The position numbers and the translations under genes were made by a program. The notes below the pieces were generated by a model that was not told where the DNA came from, ran no database searches, and saw only the letters and a program-made list of their open reading frames with translations. DNA of 64,000 nucleotides from Astragalus membranaceus (lineage: Eukaryota > Streptophyta > Magnoliopsida > Fabales > Fabaceae). The stretch lies in NCBI GenBank assembly GCA_039519185.1, contig CM076849.1:103435077-103499076 (forward strand), given 5' to 3'. This document shows, piece by piece, positions 34,532 through 45,989 of the stretch (position 1 is the first letter of the stretch; each line of letters begins with the position of its first letter).

Positions 34532-34985
34532 TGGATGACATTCCAAAAGAAGAAGCTTGTAAGAAGACAAATGCAGAAGTGCTTCCAAAGGAACAATGCA
34601 ATGCTTCCATTGAATTAAAAGAGAATAACATTGGGAAGTCATGGCATACAACTATACTAGTACCTTCTTCTAAGTTGGTTTGTGTGGTCAAGTGTTGGGA
34701 TTCTTTTAATATTATTCAATGGCCTAACATTTCTTCTTTATGTCATGAAGAGAACAAAGTGAATGAAGGAGACTATTTTTCAGGTGTGGAAAAAAATTGT
34801 GAGTTTGGGAAACCTAATTATGACCAAGAAACGGAAGAAGAAGTAAGTCACTCAAATTCTACCAATGGACTTGGAAATTTCCCTATTGTAAAAGTTACAT
34901 GTGATGGGTTCGTTACACTTACTTTTGACCCTGGAGGAACTGCAGTAAGGAATTCGAGGTCGAATTCTCTCGAAGAAGGAGAGAA
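34532..34985 (+). pseudogene. C-terminal coding remnant of element C
   Basis: Continues the frame interrupted at 32027 and runs open to the 3' LTR. It contains WHTTILVPSSKLVC and FVTLTFDPGGTAVRNSRSN, and ends in a purine-rich stretch (GAAGAAGGAGAGAA, 34972-34985) that serves as the polypurine tract. No known domain; the last residues resemble the end of chromovirus pol. Confidence 0.55.
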
Positions 34986-35812
34986 TGATGAGAACCTACC
35001 ATGGGCTTGCTGTCCAATTTTAGTTACCCTAATTTTATTTTAAGTTGTGATAAAAGTGCATGTGACCAACTGATATATTTGGGATCAAGGCACTAAGTTA
35101 TTTCATTTCAAGTTATTTTTATAGTGTGTTTAATCCACTTCAAGTGGTGTGTGTGTGGCGCATATTTGTGTGAATTGACGGCGTCAACAAACTTGCTGAT
35201 CAAGGAAGGCAAACTTGCTAACCAAGCAAACTTGCTAATCAAGAAAGGCAATCAAAGGAAAAAGAAATTGCAAGATCCTAATCATTAATGGCGCATTCAA
35301 TGCCAAATCAACTAGGATATTTTCTTAATTGTTTTGACTAGTATTCTTGTAATTTTTGGGTACCCTTTATTTCTTTTCCTTTGTATTCAGCAAGAACCTC
35401 CCTTATTATAAATAGGGAGTTTAAGTGTCAATGAAATTTTAAGAAAGACTTTATCAAAGATTTTGAGTTCATACTCCTTGGTTCTGGATTGGACCAGTTT
35501 ATTCGATATTATCAAGAATTCTTTTTCTTGTGGTGATCCTCACACCCATAGGCTTATCCTTGTTTTGGATTAGACTAAGGTGGCGCCCCTAACCTTCACA
35601 CCCATCTTCTTCATGTATTAAACAAGAGTTTATTTCTTTTGTTTAGCTTAAATCTGTTCCAAAATTATCCATCATATAACCCACGAAATTCATATCATTT
35701 CTTTCCCATATTCCATCCATCTTAAACCCAAAAATACAAAAATATAAGTCACAACCAGAATCTATACTGAAAGTCAAAGAAATGGCCAATTTCCACAACA
35801 AGGAGGCCATCA
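34986..35812 (+). repeat. 3' LTR of element C
   Basis: 827 bases, same ends as 30472-31298. The open frame that starts within its last bases (35782) is the junction with Athila-1 gag, not a real start. Confidence 0.93.
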
Positions 35813-36654
35813 CTAGTGTTAACATAAACCTGGATGCTCTATCTAAACAGGTGCAATCTATGATGAAGGTACAAGCTCAATCTACTCCAATAGTTACCTC
35901 CACTAGTGACATCACAAATAATCTCTGGGGAGGCCTAACTGAAGAAGTCAACTATCTTGGTCAGAAGAAAAGTGAGTTAAGGCCTGGTATGCAAGATTAT
36001 TTAGTTAGATACGTGGAAAAAGTTGGACACCCCTGCATGGGTGTTTTAGCCAATTACATGGACAGGACTGATGAGAGGTTGCAATCCATTGCAGAACTGA
36101 TAAAAGCACAGGGCCGGCCAACAACTTCAACTGAAGAGGCCAATTATGTTCAGAATTCCAACCAGACCCAAAATGACCCTTATTCAAACATTTACAATTC
36201 GGGTTGGAGAAATCACCCTAATTTCTCTTGGGGAGGACAACAAAAGGAGCAAAGCTCGAACTCCTATAAGCCTCCACATGTGCAAAGGCAAGAGGAGAAA
36301 AAGTTGGATACCAATGATGTGTTGACAAGGTTTATGCAGCAGACAAATGAAAAATTTGGAAGCTTGGAGGGCCAAATTGGAGCCATGAACAACGAATTTG
36401 GAAGCCTAAAGGGTCAAATCTTAAATCTCATTTCTGTGTTGTCTCAAAGGCCTCAAGGCTCACTACCTACCCAAACTGAGCCTAATCCAAGAAATGAGCA
36501 TTGGAAGGCTGTCACTCTTAGGAGTGGCAAGGAGCTCGTTCAAGAAAACAATCAAGATGAGCGGGCGCCCGAGAAAGAAATACAAGCTACTACTGAGGGG
36601 AGCACTTCTGAGGAAAGCAAAAGGAAAGGGAAAAATATGAGCAAGCAAAGGTAA
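35813..36654 (+). pseudogene. gag: Athila-1 gag, C-terminal part
   Basis: Resumes after element C with VNINLDALSKQVQ. It contains YNSGWRNHPNFSWGG, typical of Athila gag near the nucleocapsid side, and a short coiled coil around LEGQIGAMN. It ends at TAA 36652-36654 because of a one-base shift near 36645; the next frame continues directly with PYPQRLK into the protease. Confidence 0.85.
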
Positions 36655-37633
36655 ATGTTCCTTATCCTCAAAGACTTAAAAATGAGCAGCATGATAAGCA
36701 ATTTGCCAAATTTCTTGAAATATTTAGAAAATCGCATATCAACATTCCTTTTGCTGAAGCTATTGCTCAAATGCCTAAATATGCCAAATTTTTAAAAGAA
36801 ATTATTTCTAACAAAAGGAAGTTAGAAGGCTTTGAGACAGTTAGGCTTAATGAGGAATGTTTTGCTATAGTTCTAAAAAAGTTACCACCTAAGCTTAAAG
36901 ATCCAGGTAGTTTTACTATCCCTTGTACAATTGGTAACTCTCATTTTGAAAAGGCTTTATGTGATTTAGGAGCAAGTATAAATTGTATGCCTTTTTCTGT
37001 TTTTAGAAAGCTTGGTTTGCAGGAACCACATCCTACTAACATCACTTTACAGCTAGCTGATAGATCCATTGCCCACCCCCGTGGAGTGGTGGAAGATGTT
37101 TTAGTTAAGGTTGATAAGTTTATTTTCCCTGCTGATTTTATTGTATTGGATATCGAAGAAGATGAGGAAGTCCCAATTATTTTGGGGCGACCTTTCTTAG
37201 CTACAGGAAAAAGCTTAATAGATGTCCAGCAGGGAAAATTGACTTTGAGATTTGGAGATGAGAAAGTTGTATTTCAAGTCTTGAACTCATTAAAAAATCC
37301 TTCCTCATTTGCTTCTTGTAATTTTATTCAAGCTATGGATATTAATGATGTGGTTACCTATGAAAGTTTTGATGATTTTAGAATTCAGGACCCTCTAGAA
37401 AAAGTACTTACTGTGCAGGGACTTGGCATATTGCAGGGTGGTGAGGAAGAAGAGTTCTTAATGTTTTTGCAGTCTCACCGCCCTCAGAAAAATTGGAGTA
37501 ACTATAGATTTGAGGAATTGAAATGGGGTAATACTCCAAATGTCAAACCTTCAATAGAAGAGGCTCTTGAGCTTGAATTAAAGCCTCTTCCTTAAATGTA
37601 AAATATGCTTTCTAGCACCTCCCTTCCTCTTTG
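36655..37633 (+). pseudogene. pro: Athila-1 protease region
   Basis: The open frame 36771-37595 has FTIPCTIGN, LCDLGASINCMPF and IILGRPFLATG, closely parallel to the Athila-2 protease. The link toward RT decays after LKPLP (TAA at 37593-37595) and is cut by a solo LTR at 37634. Confidence 0.88.
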
Positions 37634-38121
37634 TGATGGGCACCACAAGAGCATCGAGATAATCTAATTTTTATTAAAAATAGGATGAACTTTATTTTAT
37701 TTTAATTGTAATAGGCTATACTTTAAGTTTGAAACTTGGGTTTTAAATATGTAGGCATGTGCTAAACTAGTGGGTCATGTTTTGGGCTTGTATGTGGGCC
37801 TTATTTTGCTTGTGTTGCCATGGCCAAACCCTACCTATATAAGGGTTGGTGTTGCTTCATGTAAGGGACCTTTTGATCATTTTATGGTATTGTGAGATTA
37901 GAGAGTGTTTCTCTAGGGTTCTTCTTAGAACCAAATAAGAGCCTCTTACTCTTGTGGTGATTCCACCTTGATCTTATCATCCTCTTGGATGTGGCGATTT
38001 CTCCGTCTTCTTGCCTAATCCCATTTGAATGTTTCTTTTCCCCTTTATCTTTTAGTCTTATTTGATTCAAGAAATCACTTGGTTAGATTTATTTGTTATG
38101 GAATCAATTAGATTCACATCA
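37634..38121 (+). mobile_element. Solo LTR (488 bases) in Athila-1 between protease and RT
   Basis: TGATGGGCACC...TTCACATCA with TSD CTTTG (37629-37633 and 38122-38126). It has TATATAAGG near 37836 and the ACTCTTGTGGTGATTCC motif near 37951. A second, truncated copy of this family starts at 63607. Removing it lets the Athila-1 frame continue toward RT. Confidence 0.9.
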
Positions 38122-38126
38122 CTTTG

Positions 38127-40859
38127 CCTGTGATTATTTCTGCAGATTTGACAGACACCATGGAGGATAAGCTTTTGAGGGTATTAAGGGCCAACAAAGA
38201 GGCATTTGGTCTATTCATGATATAAAAGGCATTAGCCCCTCAATTTGCACTCACAAGATTTATATGGAGGGTGATTACCAACCTCGGGCACTACCTAGAC
38301 GCCGCCGCAATCCCAACATGAAAGAGGTAGTAAAAGGGAGGTACTACTCTGATGAAAAATGATAAAAATGAATTAATTGCAGTTAGGAAAACTACGGGGT
38401 GGCGTATGTGCATTGATTATAGAAAATTAAATGATGCCACCCGGAAAGATCACTTCCCCCTTCCCTTTATTGATCAAATGCTTGAGAGAGTGGCAGTTCA
38501 TGATTATTATTGTTGTTTGGATGGATATTCTGGTTATTTGCAAATACCACTGGCTTCTGAAGATCAAGAAAAAACTACTTTTACTTGCCCATATGAAACA
38601 TTTGCATATAAAAGGATGTCATTCGGTTTATGTAATGCTCCTGCCACTTTCCAAAGATGCATGATGGCTATTTTCTCTGACTTGGTTGAAAAATGCATTG
38701 AGATATTCATGGATGATTTTACCGTCTTTGGATCCTCTTATGAGGATTGTTTACATAACTTGAATTCAGTGTTGCAGAGATGCAGGGATACCAATTTAGT
38801 GCTCAATTGGGAGAAGTGCCAATTTATGGGTACAAGATTGCATTATTCTAGGACATAAGGTGTCCACTAGAGGCATTGAAGTTGATCCTGCAAATGTTGA
38901 GGTAATTGCAAAGTTGCCCCCACCCAATTCTGTTAAGGGGGTCCGTAGTTTTCTAGGCCATGCTGGCTTCTATAGGAGGTTTATTAAAGACTTCTCAAAA
39001 ATTGCAAAGCCTATGACTGACCTCTTGGTTAAGGAGGCCACTTTTGATTTTTCTGGCACTTGTTTGAAGGCTTTTAATTTTTTTAAAGGAAAATTAATTA
39101 GTGCCCCTGTTGTTGTTGCTCCCGATTGGTCGCTTCCCTTTGAAATTATGTGTGATGCTAGCGATATTGCTGTGGGGGCTATTTTGGGGAAAAGAAAGAA
39201 TAAGATATTCTATACCATTTACTACACTAGTCGCACTCTTGATGATGCTCAAAGAAATTATACTACCACAGAGAAAGAGTTGCTAGCTGCAGTATTTGCA
39301 TTTGACAAGTTTCGTCATTACCTTGTTCTTTCTAAAGTTATTGTTTATACTGATCATGCTGCTATTAGATATTTTCTTGGAAAGCAGGATGCAAAACCCA
39401 GGTTAATCAGGTGGATTTTGTTGCTACAAGAGTTTGACTTGGAGATTAGAGACAAGAAAGGCTCAGAGAACCTTGTAGCTGACCACCTCTCAAGGGATGA
39501 CCATAGTGTGATGCAGGCCTCAAATGATGGGGAGATCAAGGAGGTTTTCCCTGATGAGAGACTTTTAGCTATCTGTACTATTCCTTGGTTTGCAGACATT
39601 GTCAACTACTTGGTGGGTAAGGTTGTTCCCCCTGATTTTTCTTTTCAGCAAAAGAAGAAATTAATTTCTGATGCTAGACACTACTTGTGGGATGACCCTT
39701 ACCTATTTTAAGTATGTGGAGACAAGGTTATTAGGCGTTGTGTTCCTATGGATGAGGTAACTTCTATCCTTGAACATTGTCACTCTAGAGAGGTAGGTGG
39801 CCACTTTGGCCCAAATAGAACCACATATAAAGTTTTACAATGTGGTTTTTATTGGCCTACTATATTTAAAGATGCTCATGAATTTGTGAAAGCTTGTGAT
39901 AGTTGTCAAAGGAGTGGCAATATTTCTAGGCGTCAAGAGATGCATTTAAACAACATTTTGGTTTGTGAGATATTTGATGTATGGGGTATTGACTTTATGG
40001 GGCCCTTCCCTTAGTCTTTTTCTAATCAATATATTCTTGTTGCTGTAGATTATGTGTCTAAGTGGGTGGAAGCTGTAGCCTTACCCACTAATGATGCTCG
40101 GGTGGTGGTGAAATTTTTAAAGAAAAACATTTTCTCCAGATTTGGCACTCCCCGAGCAATTATTAGTGATGGTGGCACCCATTTTTGCAATAAAAAATTT
40201 GAAAATCTTTTGAGCAAATATGGTGTCACTCATAAGGTAGCAACTCCTTACCACCCACAAACTAGTGGGCAAGTTGAAATTAGAAACAGAGAGCTGAAAA
40301 GGATTTTAGAGAAGACAGTTAGTGCATCAAGAAAAGATTGGTCTTTGAAACTTGATGATGCACTATGGGCCTATAGAACTGCTTTTCAAACCCCCATTGG
40401 GATATCTCCTTACCGTCTTGTTTTTGGAAAAGCATGTCATTTGCCTGTTGAATTAGAGCATAAAGCACTTTGGGCTTTAAAATTTCTAAACTTTGATGCT
40501 CAGCTTACAGGTGAAAATAGGTTGCTGCAGCTCGATGAATTGGATGAGCTCCGTCTGGGAGCTTATGAGAATGTCAAGTTATATAAGGAGCGGACTAAAA
40601 AGTGGCATGATAAGCGCATCCAGCAGCGTGAATTCCATGTTGGTGAAAAAGTTTTAATTTATAACTCACGATTGCGTCTTTTTCTAGGAAAGTTGCGCTC
40701 AAGGTGGTATGGACCCTACACTGTTACTCAAGTTTTTCCTTATGGAGTGCTTGAGGTATCTCATGAAGATGGTACCACTTTTAAAGTCAATGGTCAGCGT
40801 GTGAAGCAGTTTGAGGAAGGGCTACTCCAAGTGAGCTATGTCACTGCCCTCAAGGATTG
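38127..40859 (+). pseudogene. pol: Athila-1 pol: RT / RNaseH / integrase, broken
   Basis: The N-part (from about 38127) shifts frame near 38205. A deletion of about 30 codons relative to Athila-2 follows at about 38338, removing the ISDS-WVSPV region before the RT core. RT: WRMCIDYRKLN, FMDDF. Another one-base shift lies near 38830, in NWEKCQFM. RNaseH and integrase (38860 on) share one frame but have TAA at 39709-39711 and TAG at 40012-40014. Integrase: SCQRSG zinc Cys, GIDFMGP, ISDGG, GQVEIRNRE, HLPVELEHKALWALKFLNFD. The natural stop codon is split by the solo LTR at 40860. Confidence 0.92.
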
Positions 40860-41725
40860 TGATGACTACCCAAATAAATGGTTGTCCGTGTATGTGATTT
40901 CGGGTTGAATAACACAAGCAATATATCCGTAAACTGAATTGGAAGAATAAAAGATAAGAACAATAAAGAAGAAATAAGGAGAATATGGAGAAGATAAGAA
41001 ATGGAATGGCGCCACACTCTTAATTCATTGAGAGAAAGAAGAAGTCATAAGCCTAGGGAATGATCGCCACAAGAAAACTTGGTTTCTTGATAAGATCTAA
41101 AGAAGGTTCAACAAAGAACCAAAGAGAGACATACTCACAAACACAATACACAAGGTATTAGTTTTTAAAATTCTGAAATCTTAGTTGTTATTCTCATAGA
41201 TTTCTCCCCCTATATATAGGAAAGGATAGTGATAGGCTGATTTAATACAAGGAAATACCAAGGCCACAAATATCTAACAATAATTCCTAGTGGCTTATTA
41301 ATACACCTTAGTGGAAGAATAGTTACAAAACAACCAAGGAGACCTAAAGTCACTTTCAAGATGATAACAATTGGTCACTCCCTCTCCTTTTCATGCAATT
41401 TTCGTCCATTACCCTTAAGCATCAGCCCACACCTTTATTTCTAGAAATTAAAACAAAAACACATTAATATTTTGACCAATAATCTGTCTTCGACTTCCAG
41501 CCCATTTTTCACCGTGATAGTAACCAAATCTGAAATAATGACATGAGTGAAAGTTGTAGAAATATTTCTTATCTTTCCAACGGATCAAGAATCATGCTAA
41601 TCGGACTTCTGGATCTTTAGATATTTCCAAAACAAGACAGATGTGTTATTTTCAACAATGCCCACTTTTCCTTCTCATGCATGATTTTATTAATGTTAAG
41701 GGCATCCCTTTCTAGGTTGTCATCA
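40860..41725 (-). mobile_element. Solo LTR (866 bases) in the stop codon of Athila-1 pol
   Basis: TGATGACTACC...GGTTGTCATCA with TSD GATTG (40855-40859 and 41726-41730). Minus orientation is suggested by a TATA (CTATATATAGG, about 41210-41221) followed on the reverse strand by TTTTCTTGTGGCGATCATT (about 41064-41082). There is no coding content. Confidence 0.88.
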
Positions 41726-41730
41726 GATTG

Positions 41731-43330
41731 ACTCTAGTACCGTCAGGCTCGGGACGTTAAACAAGCGCTTTGCAGGAGGCAACCTGTGTTTTATTTTCTC
41801 TCATTTTTGTTTTGTTTTTTTTCTTTCTTAGGAGTAATCTCCAACTACAAGCTCTCTCAGAGAAGTCACTCTTACTCTCTCTCTCTCTCTCTCCCTCTCT
41901 CTCTCATTTATCTATTTTTTGTGCCAATTTGATATTTTGCATTGAGGACCATGTTTCATGCTAGTGTGGGGGAGGAAAGTTTATTAATGTCACTGGATCT
42001 CTATTAATGCACACACCCACCATATATGTTGATAGCATTTTTTCTGGCTTGTTTTGAATGAATTATGCTTAAAGTTGAAAAAAAAATAGAGATTTTGCCT
42101 TTAGGGGACCCCATAATTAATTTACTTGACAGACTTGTGCTTAATTGTAACTGTGAGGATGTCCTTAGGAAGCTGATAATTAGCATTTGTCCCTGTTGAG
42201 TACTTTGTGTGAACTAGCTTCTAAAGGTGAGATTTGAGCCTTCATAAGGGGATTGATACTAAATCATAAATTTTTACCCCTTTTCTTTCTATGAGTGTGT
42301 TTCCCAATTTGCTGCATTCTAGAATTTGTCTTTTGATCATTTCAAGGCGAAAATTGTTTTGCATCATGTAAAAAGATTTGGGGAATTTAGGTATTTTTCT
42401 GGCCTCAGAGTTGTTTGTTGAATTTATCCATTAGTTGCCCCATTTGAGTCTATTTGTTATATTTTTTCTTTGGTACCCAGATATAATTTTTTCTTTTTTT
42501 GTGGCAACCATTTGAAATTAAATTTGAAGCAACTATTGAAAGTTACAATTTTGTCCTGTATTTTAACTGTCTATCTCATCAGGACATAAAAACAAAATAA
42601 GAGTGGTTCATGTGGTTACAAGTTCCTTTTCCTCCTGAGAGAAATATTGAAAAATGAAATGGAAAAAAAAAAGAAAGAAAGAAAGCAAGAAGGAGGAAAA
42701 GGTATAACAAAAGAATGAAAGTGCCGAAAGGAAAAGGAAAATCAAAAGCAAAAAAAAAGAGTCTACTCAAGAGAAAAAGCAAATAAAAAAGAGTCGACTC
42801 AATAGAAAAAGAGTGAAGACTGAAAGTGAAATTAATTTGGAGTTTGGACAAAATTTGTAAAATAGATAGGAGCTCCATATTTAGTTTCAAAGGTTACTAT
42901 GTGCTTGTTTTTAACCCTTTGATTATCTCTTTCTTCTTATTTCCTACCCTGCATGAATTCACCCTGGCCCCATTACAAACCATAACACTCCATCTTTTGC
43001 ATGTATGTGAACTATTTAGTGGAGATTTGGTCAAATTACAAACATATGGTAATGTGCATTTTGTTGAAACTTGAGTGTATATTTTCCCTAGTCCCTAAAC
43101 ACTTAGAGAGATTGTGAGCGAGTGCCTTTGTTCACAGAAATGTATTCTTCAGGGACATGAGCCTATAATTGGGCAACCTTTTGACACCTCATTTGTACTA
43201 TATTGTCTATTGTCTATCATTGTGCTTCTAGTTTTGGGTCTCTTATTTGCTTGTCTCTGTTATTTATTTGAAAAATTTATTGAGCCAAGAAATTTGCTTG
43301 AGGACAAGCAAATGTTAAGTGTGGAGGAGT
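41731..43330 (+). other. Athila-1 3' untranslated region
   Basis: 1.6 kb after pol with no convincing ORF. It begins with the CAAGCGCTTTGCAGGAGGCAA-type sequence usual after Athila pol, has a (CT)n run at 41876-41905, an internal polypurine-like TGTGGGGGAGGAAAG (41963-41978) and an A-rich segment (42640-42840), and ends in AAGTGTGGAGGAGT, the polypurine tract. The third ORF present in Athila-2 is absent. Confidence 0.7.
43317..43330 (+). promoter_or_regulatory. Polypurine tract of Athila-1
   Basis: AAGTGTGGAGGAGT directly before the 3' LTR start TGATAAACTC. Confidence 0.7.
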
Positions 43331-43459
43331 TGATAAACTCTAACTTAGTGCATTTTTAGAGATATCTTTAAGTCATTTTTAGAGCAATTATTAGCAATTT
43401 TATAAGTTATTGACCTAATTCATTCTTCATTTTGCAGAAAGGAAGAAAGTATGAAAAAA

Positions 43460-43502
<43 letters not shown>

Positions 43503-43520
43503 CTTTCTTAATTACCAAGC

Positions 43521-43584
<64 letters not shown>

Positions 43585-43604
43585 GCTTGGTAATTAAAAA
43601 AGGG
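43460..43604. repeat. (TA)n tracts with nested inverted arms
   Basis: Two TA tracts (about 43463-43500 and 43524-43581). CCCTTTCTTAATTACCAAG... (43501-43523) is the reverse complement, with one mismatch, of the segment at 43582-43604, which spans the LTR/MULE junction. An AAAAAAGGG/CCCTTTCTT pair encloses the first tract. Confidence 0.85.
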
Positions 43605-43740
43605 TTTTTTTTATACCCCCATCATTTCACCATCTACCCCCATCATCCTTGTGAAAAGACCAAAATACCCTTAAAATTTTTACAAAATTACAAAACATTT
43701 ACCATTACTCACTTGCATCCGTTTGACCAAAAATTTTCCA

Positions 43741-43920
43741 GAGAGAATCGGATTTACCAATCAGAGAGCTATATCCGATTTTCAAATCGGATTTACCATC
43801 GGATCTACGTACTTCCGATTTCCTCAGACACAGCGCTAATAGTAAGTCGGATCAAGCTAAATCCGATTTACCATCGTATTTACCTATATTCGATTTCGCA
43901 TCAGATATAGGTAGATCCGC
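43741..43920. repeat. MULE left subterminal AATCGGATTTACC motifs
   Basis: At least seven copies or near copies of ATCGGATTTACC or its reverse complement. The same word is repeated at 45990-46300, which suggests a binding array for the transposase. Confidence 0.75.
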
Positions 43921-44029
43921 TTTGTTTTTTTTTAAATTTGTTTTTTTTTTCAGTGTCTAACAGGTATCGAGGGGAGTCCTCGTCTCGGGCATCGCCATCT
44001 GCTCCCAGTACACGCACCCGCCACAGGAT

Positions 44030-45270
44030 TGCGGGACATGCGTCTGCACGCCATAGGCGACAGCAGCAGTATTAGCAGGTGGAGGAGTCCCCAGACTATC
44101 AGTATCAGGAGGGCCAGCAGGGGCATCCTCTTGATGAGGATTATATGTCTGAGGACCATTTTATGCATGAGCAGCAGTATTATCAGCAGCAGTATCAGCA
44201 GTCGCAGCAGTATCAGCAGTACCAGGATGAGCCCTACCATCAGCCTCAGCAGCATGAGGAGCTGCATGAGGAGCAGAATGATGAGCAGTCTCCTCTATTC
44301 ACTGGGCTAGAAGCTCATGTTTGTTCCGTTATATTGAGAGACCCGGTAAGTTTAATTTATTTACATAGCCTTCTTAGTTTAATTTATTGACATAACCTTA
44401 TTTCTGATACTTTTATAATACAGACATATGAGAGGAAATTGAAGGTTACCAACCATGGTAACAAGCTGGCTCAGAGGCTGCTTGGGTTTGCCCAAAACCA
44501 TCGGTTGTGGGATTTTATCACTGGTTCCAGATTATCCCCCCTCGTCTCGACCGGACATACAAAGGTGGACCATGAGCTGCTGTCTGCTTTTCTTGAGAGG
44601 TGGCACTCAGAGACATCGTCATTTCACCTACCATTTGGTGAAATGACGATTACTTTGGATGATGTCGCCTGTTTGCTGCATTTACCCATTACGAGGAACT
44701 ACTACAGAGCTCCACCTACTTCGGTCACCACTGATCAGGCCATCCACCTAGCACATGTTTATCTAGGTGTGACTATGGAGGAGGTGGGGCTGGAGTGTCG
44801 AGCTTCATCTGGCCCATATTACCATTTTGAGTGGCTGCAGGAGATTGTTAGTAGAGGGTCCATAGGGAATGACATGCGTCCTGCTGTCAGGGCATTTATC
44901 CTTCTGATCCTGAGCTGGTCCATCTTCACAGTCAAGACCGGCGACAGGGCTGAGCCTAAGTGACTGCTGCTACTTGAGGATGTCAGTGCAGCTGGTGTGG
45001 AATCATATGCATGGGGGGCAGCAGCACTTGCTTTCATGTATGACCAGCTTAACTACTCCTGCTTGGACCAGGTGCATCCGTTAAGAGGGTATGCGACCCT
45101 CTTACAGGTAATAATTTTAAGTTAATTCTTTCCGAGTTTGGTTAAATTTCTGTTAAACAGTTTTTAATTCACCATGTTGTTTATCTTCTTTTTTTCAGAG
45201 CTGGATTTTATGGTATTTTCCTCAGCTGGTGGAGAGGAGGAGTGGATTGCGGGCTGGAGTACTGTGTGGG
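44030..45270 (+). pseudogene. Plant mobile domain (PMD/MAIN-like) gene fragment
   Basis: A Gln/Glu-rich N-part (about 44079-44345) is followed by an intron (44347-44424, GTAAGT...ATACAG) and the PMD core: GHTKVDHELLSAFLERWHSE, FHLPFGEMTITLDDVACLL, LPITRNYY. A second intron (about 45109-45198) precedes SWILWYFPQL. Stops: TAG at about 44074 and TGA at 44961-44963. PMD proteins include MAIN/MAIL1, which act in silencing and gene expression; transposon-borne relatives are known in MULEs and gypsy elements. Truncated at the right where it meets the transposase fragment. Confidence 0.8.
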
Positions 45271-45960
45271 ATGCGCCCAAATGATGTCACTGACCACATC
45301 GAAACCCTCAACTTTTCTGCTCCAACATAAATAATTTTGCGACTCAATCAATCTCAAAAGCTCCCGAATGTCCATTCTAGGACCCCTCTTAGAAGACCTA
45401 TAGGTGTAACGCTGCCTATATATTTGAGGAAGAGAAGTGACGTTGTCCGGATAATGGTTCTTCAAAGCAGTAAGACAATCTTTCGGGGCAACATTTAGGT
45501 CAGTGTGCTCATTAACAATAGCTTTCTGCGGCTTAGTTAAACGACCAAAAGTTGTCGACCCCCATGATGTATTGTACAAGTAGCTCTCAATGTAAACGGA
45601 CAGCTTATTTTCTTAGACCCGTAAACTCTAGAATCATTAGACCACTTCCCTTGCTTCTCGCAACCAAAAATAATCTTATCTCTAGAACCCCTTTTACCTA
45701 CAGCTTTGTCAGATCTTACAATGATAACCACAACTCCAATACGCCTCCCAACCGCGTTAGCCCACTCTTCTACATCCTCGCGTGTAGAAAATATCTACAA
45801 AAAAGAAAATATAGATAAATGTTGCGTACTTAATTAATTAAATATCTACCAAACTTTGATTAAGAAAATTAGTTTGAAAAATATACCCTCTCCGTCCAGA
45901 ATGCCTCAGTAGTGTCTACCACGAAAGGAACAACCTGCAACTCTGTATGCACAATATCTG
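45271..45960 (-). pseudogene. MULE transposase, N-terminal half (FAR1-like zinc region), truncated
   Basis: Read leftward: FWTER and STREDVEEWA, then the DNA-binding region with FGCEKQGKW and CPFTLRAT, a one-base shift near 45560, then QKAIVNEHTDLNVAPKDCL, VTSLPQIYRQR, RGPRMDIRELLRLIE and VSDIIWAHP. These match the start of MULE transposases. The catalytic D-D-E part is missing, replaced by the PMD gene. An intron probably lies at about 45799-45885. Confidence 0.75.
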
Positions 45961-45989
45961 TTTCAAAATAGAACAACAGTTATACAGAA

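Larger units (their letters stand above)
30472..35812 (+). mobile_element. Short non-autonomous chromovirus-related LTR retrotransposon (element C)
   Basis: LTRs of exactly 827 bases at both ends (TGATGAGAACC...GGCCATCA). The TSD is CTAGT (30467-30471 and 35813-35817). It has a tRNA-iMet type primer site and a polypurine tract. The internal region is only about 1.2 kb once the solo LTR at 32028-34531 is removed. It carries a protease-type domain but no RT, RNaseH or integrase, so it must borrow enzymes. It sits inside Athila-1 gag. Confidence 0.92.

Noticed and set aside
35782..36654. A separate gene starting at ATG 35782
   Set aside because: The ATG lies in the last 31 bases of element C's LTR; the real protein is Athila-1 gag continuing from 30471.
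43950..44310. Leu/Ile-rich and Ser/Arg-rich frames overlapping the PMD gene
   Set aside because: They are shadows of the CAG/CAA-rich Gln stretch in the true frame.
44439..44963. Protein phosphatase 7 gene
   Set aside because: PMD proteins are often labelled as phosphatase 7 long-form homologues, but no phosphatase catalytic motif is present.
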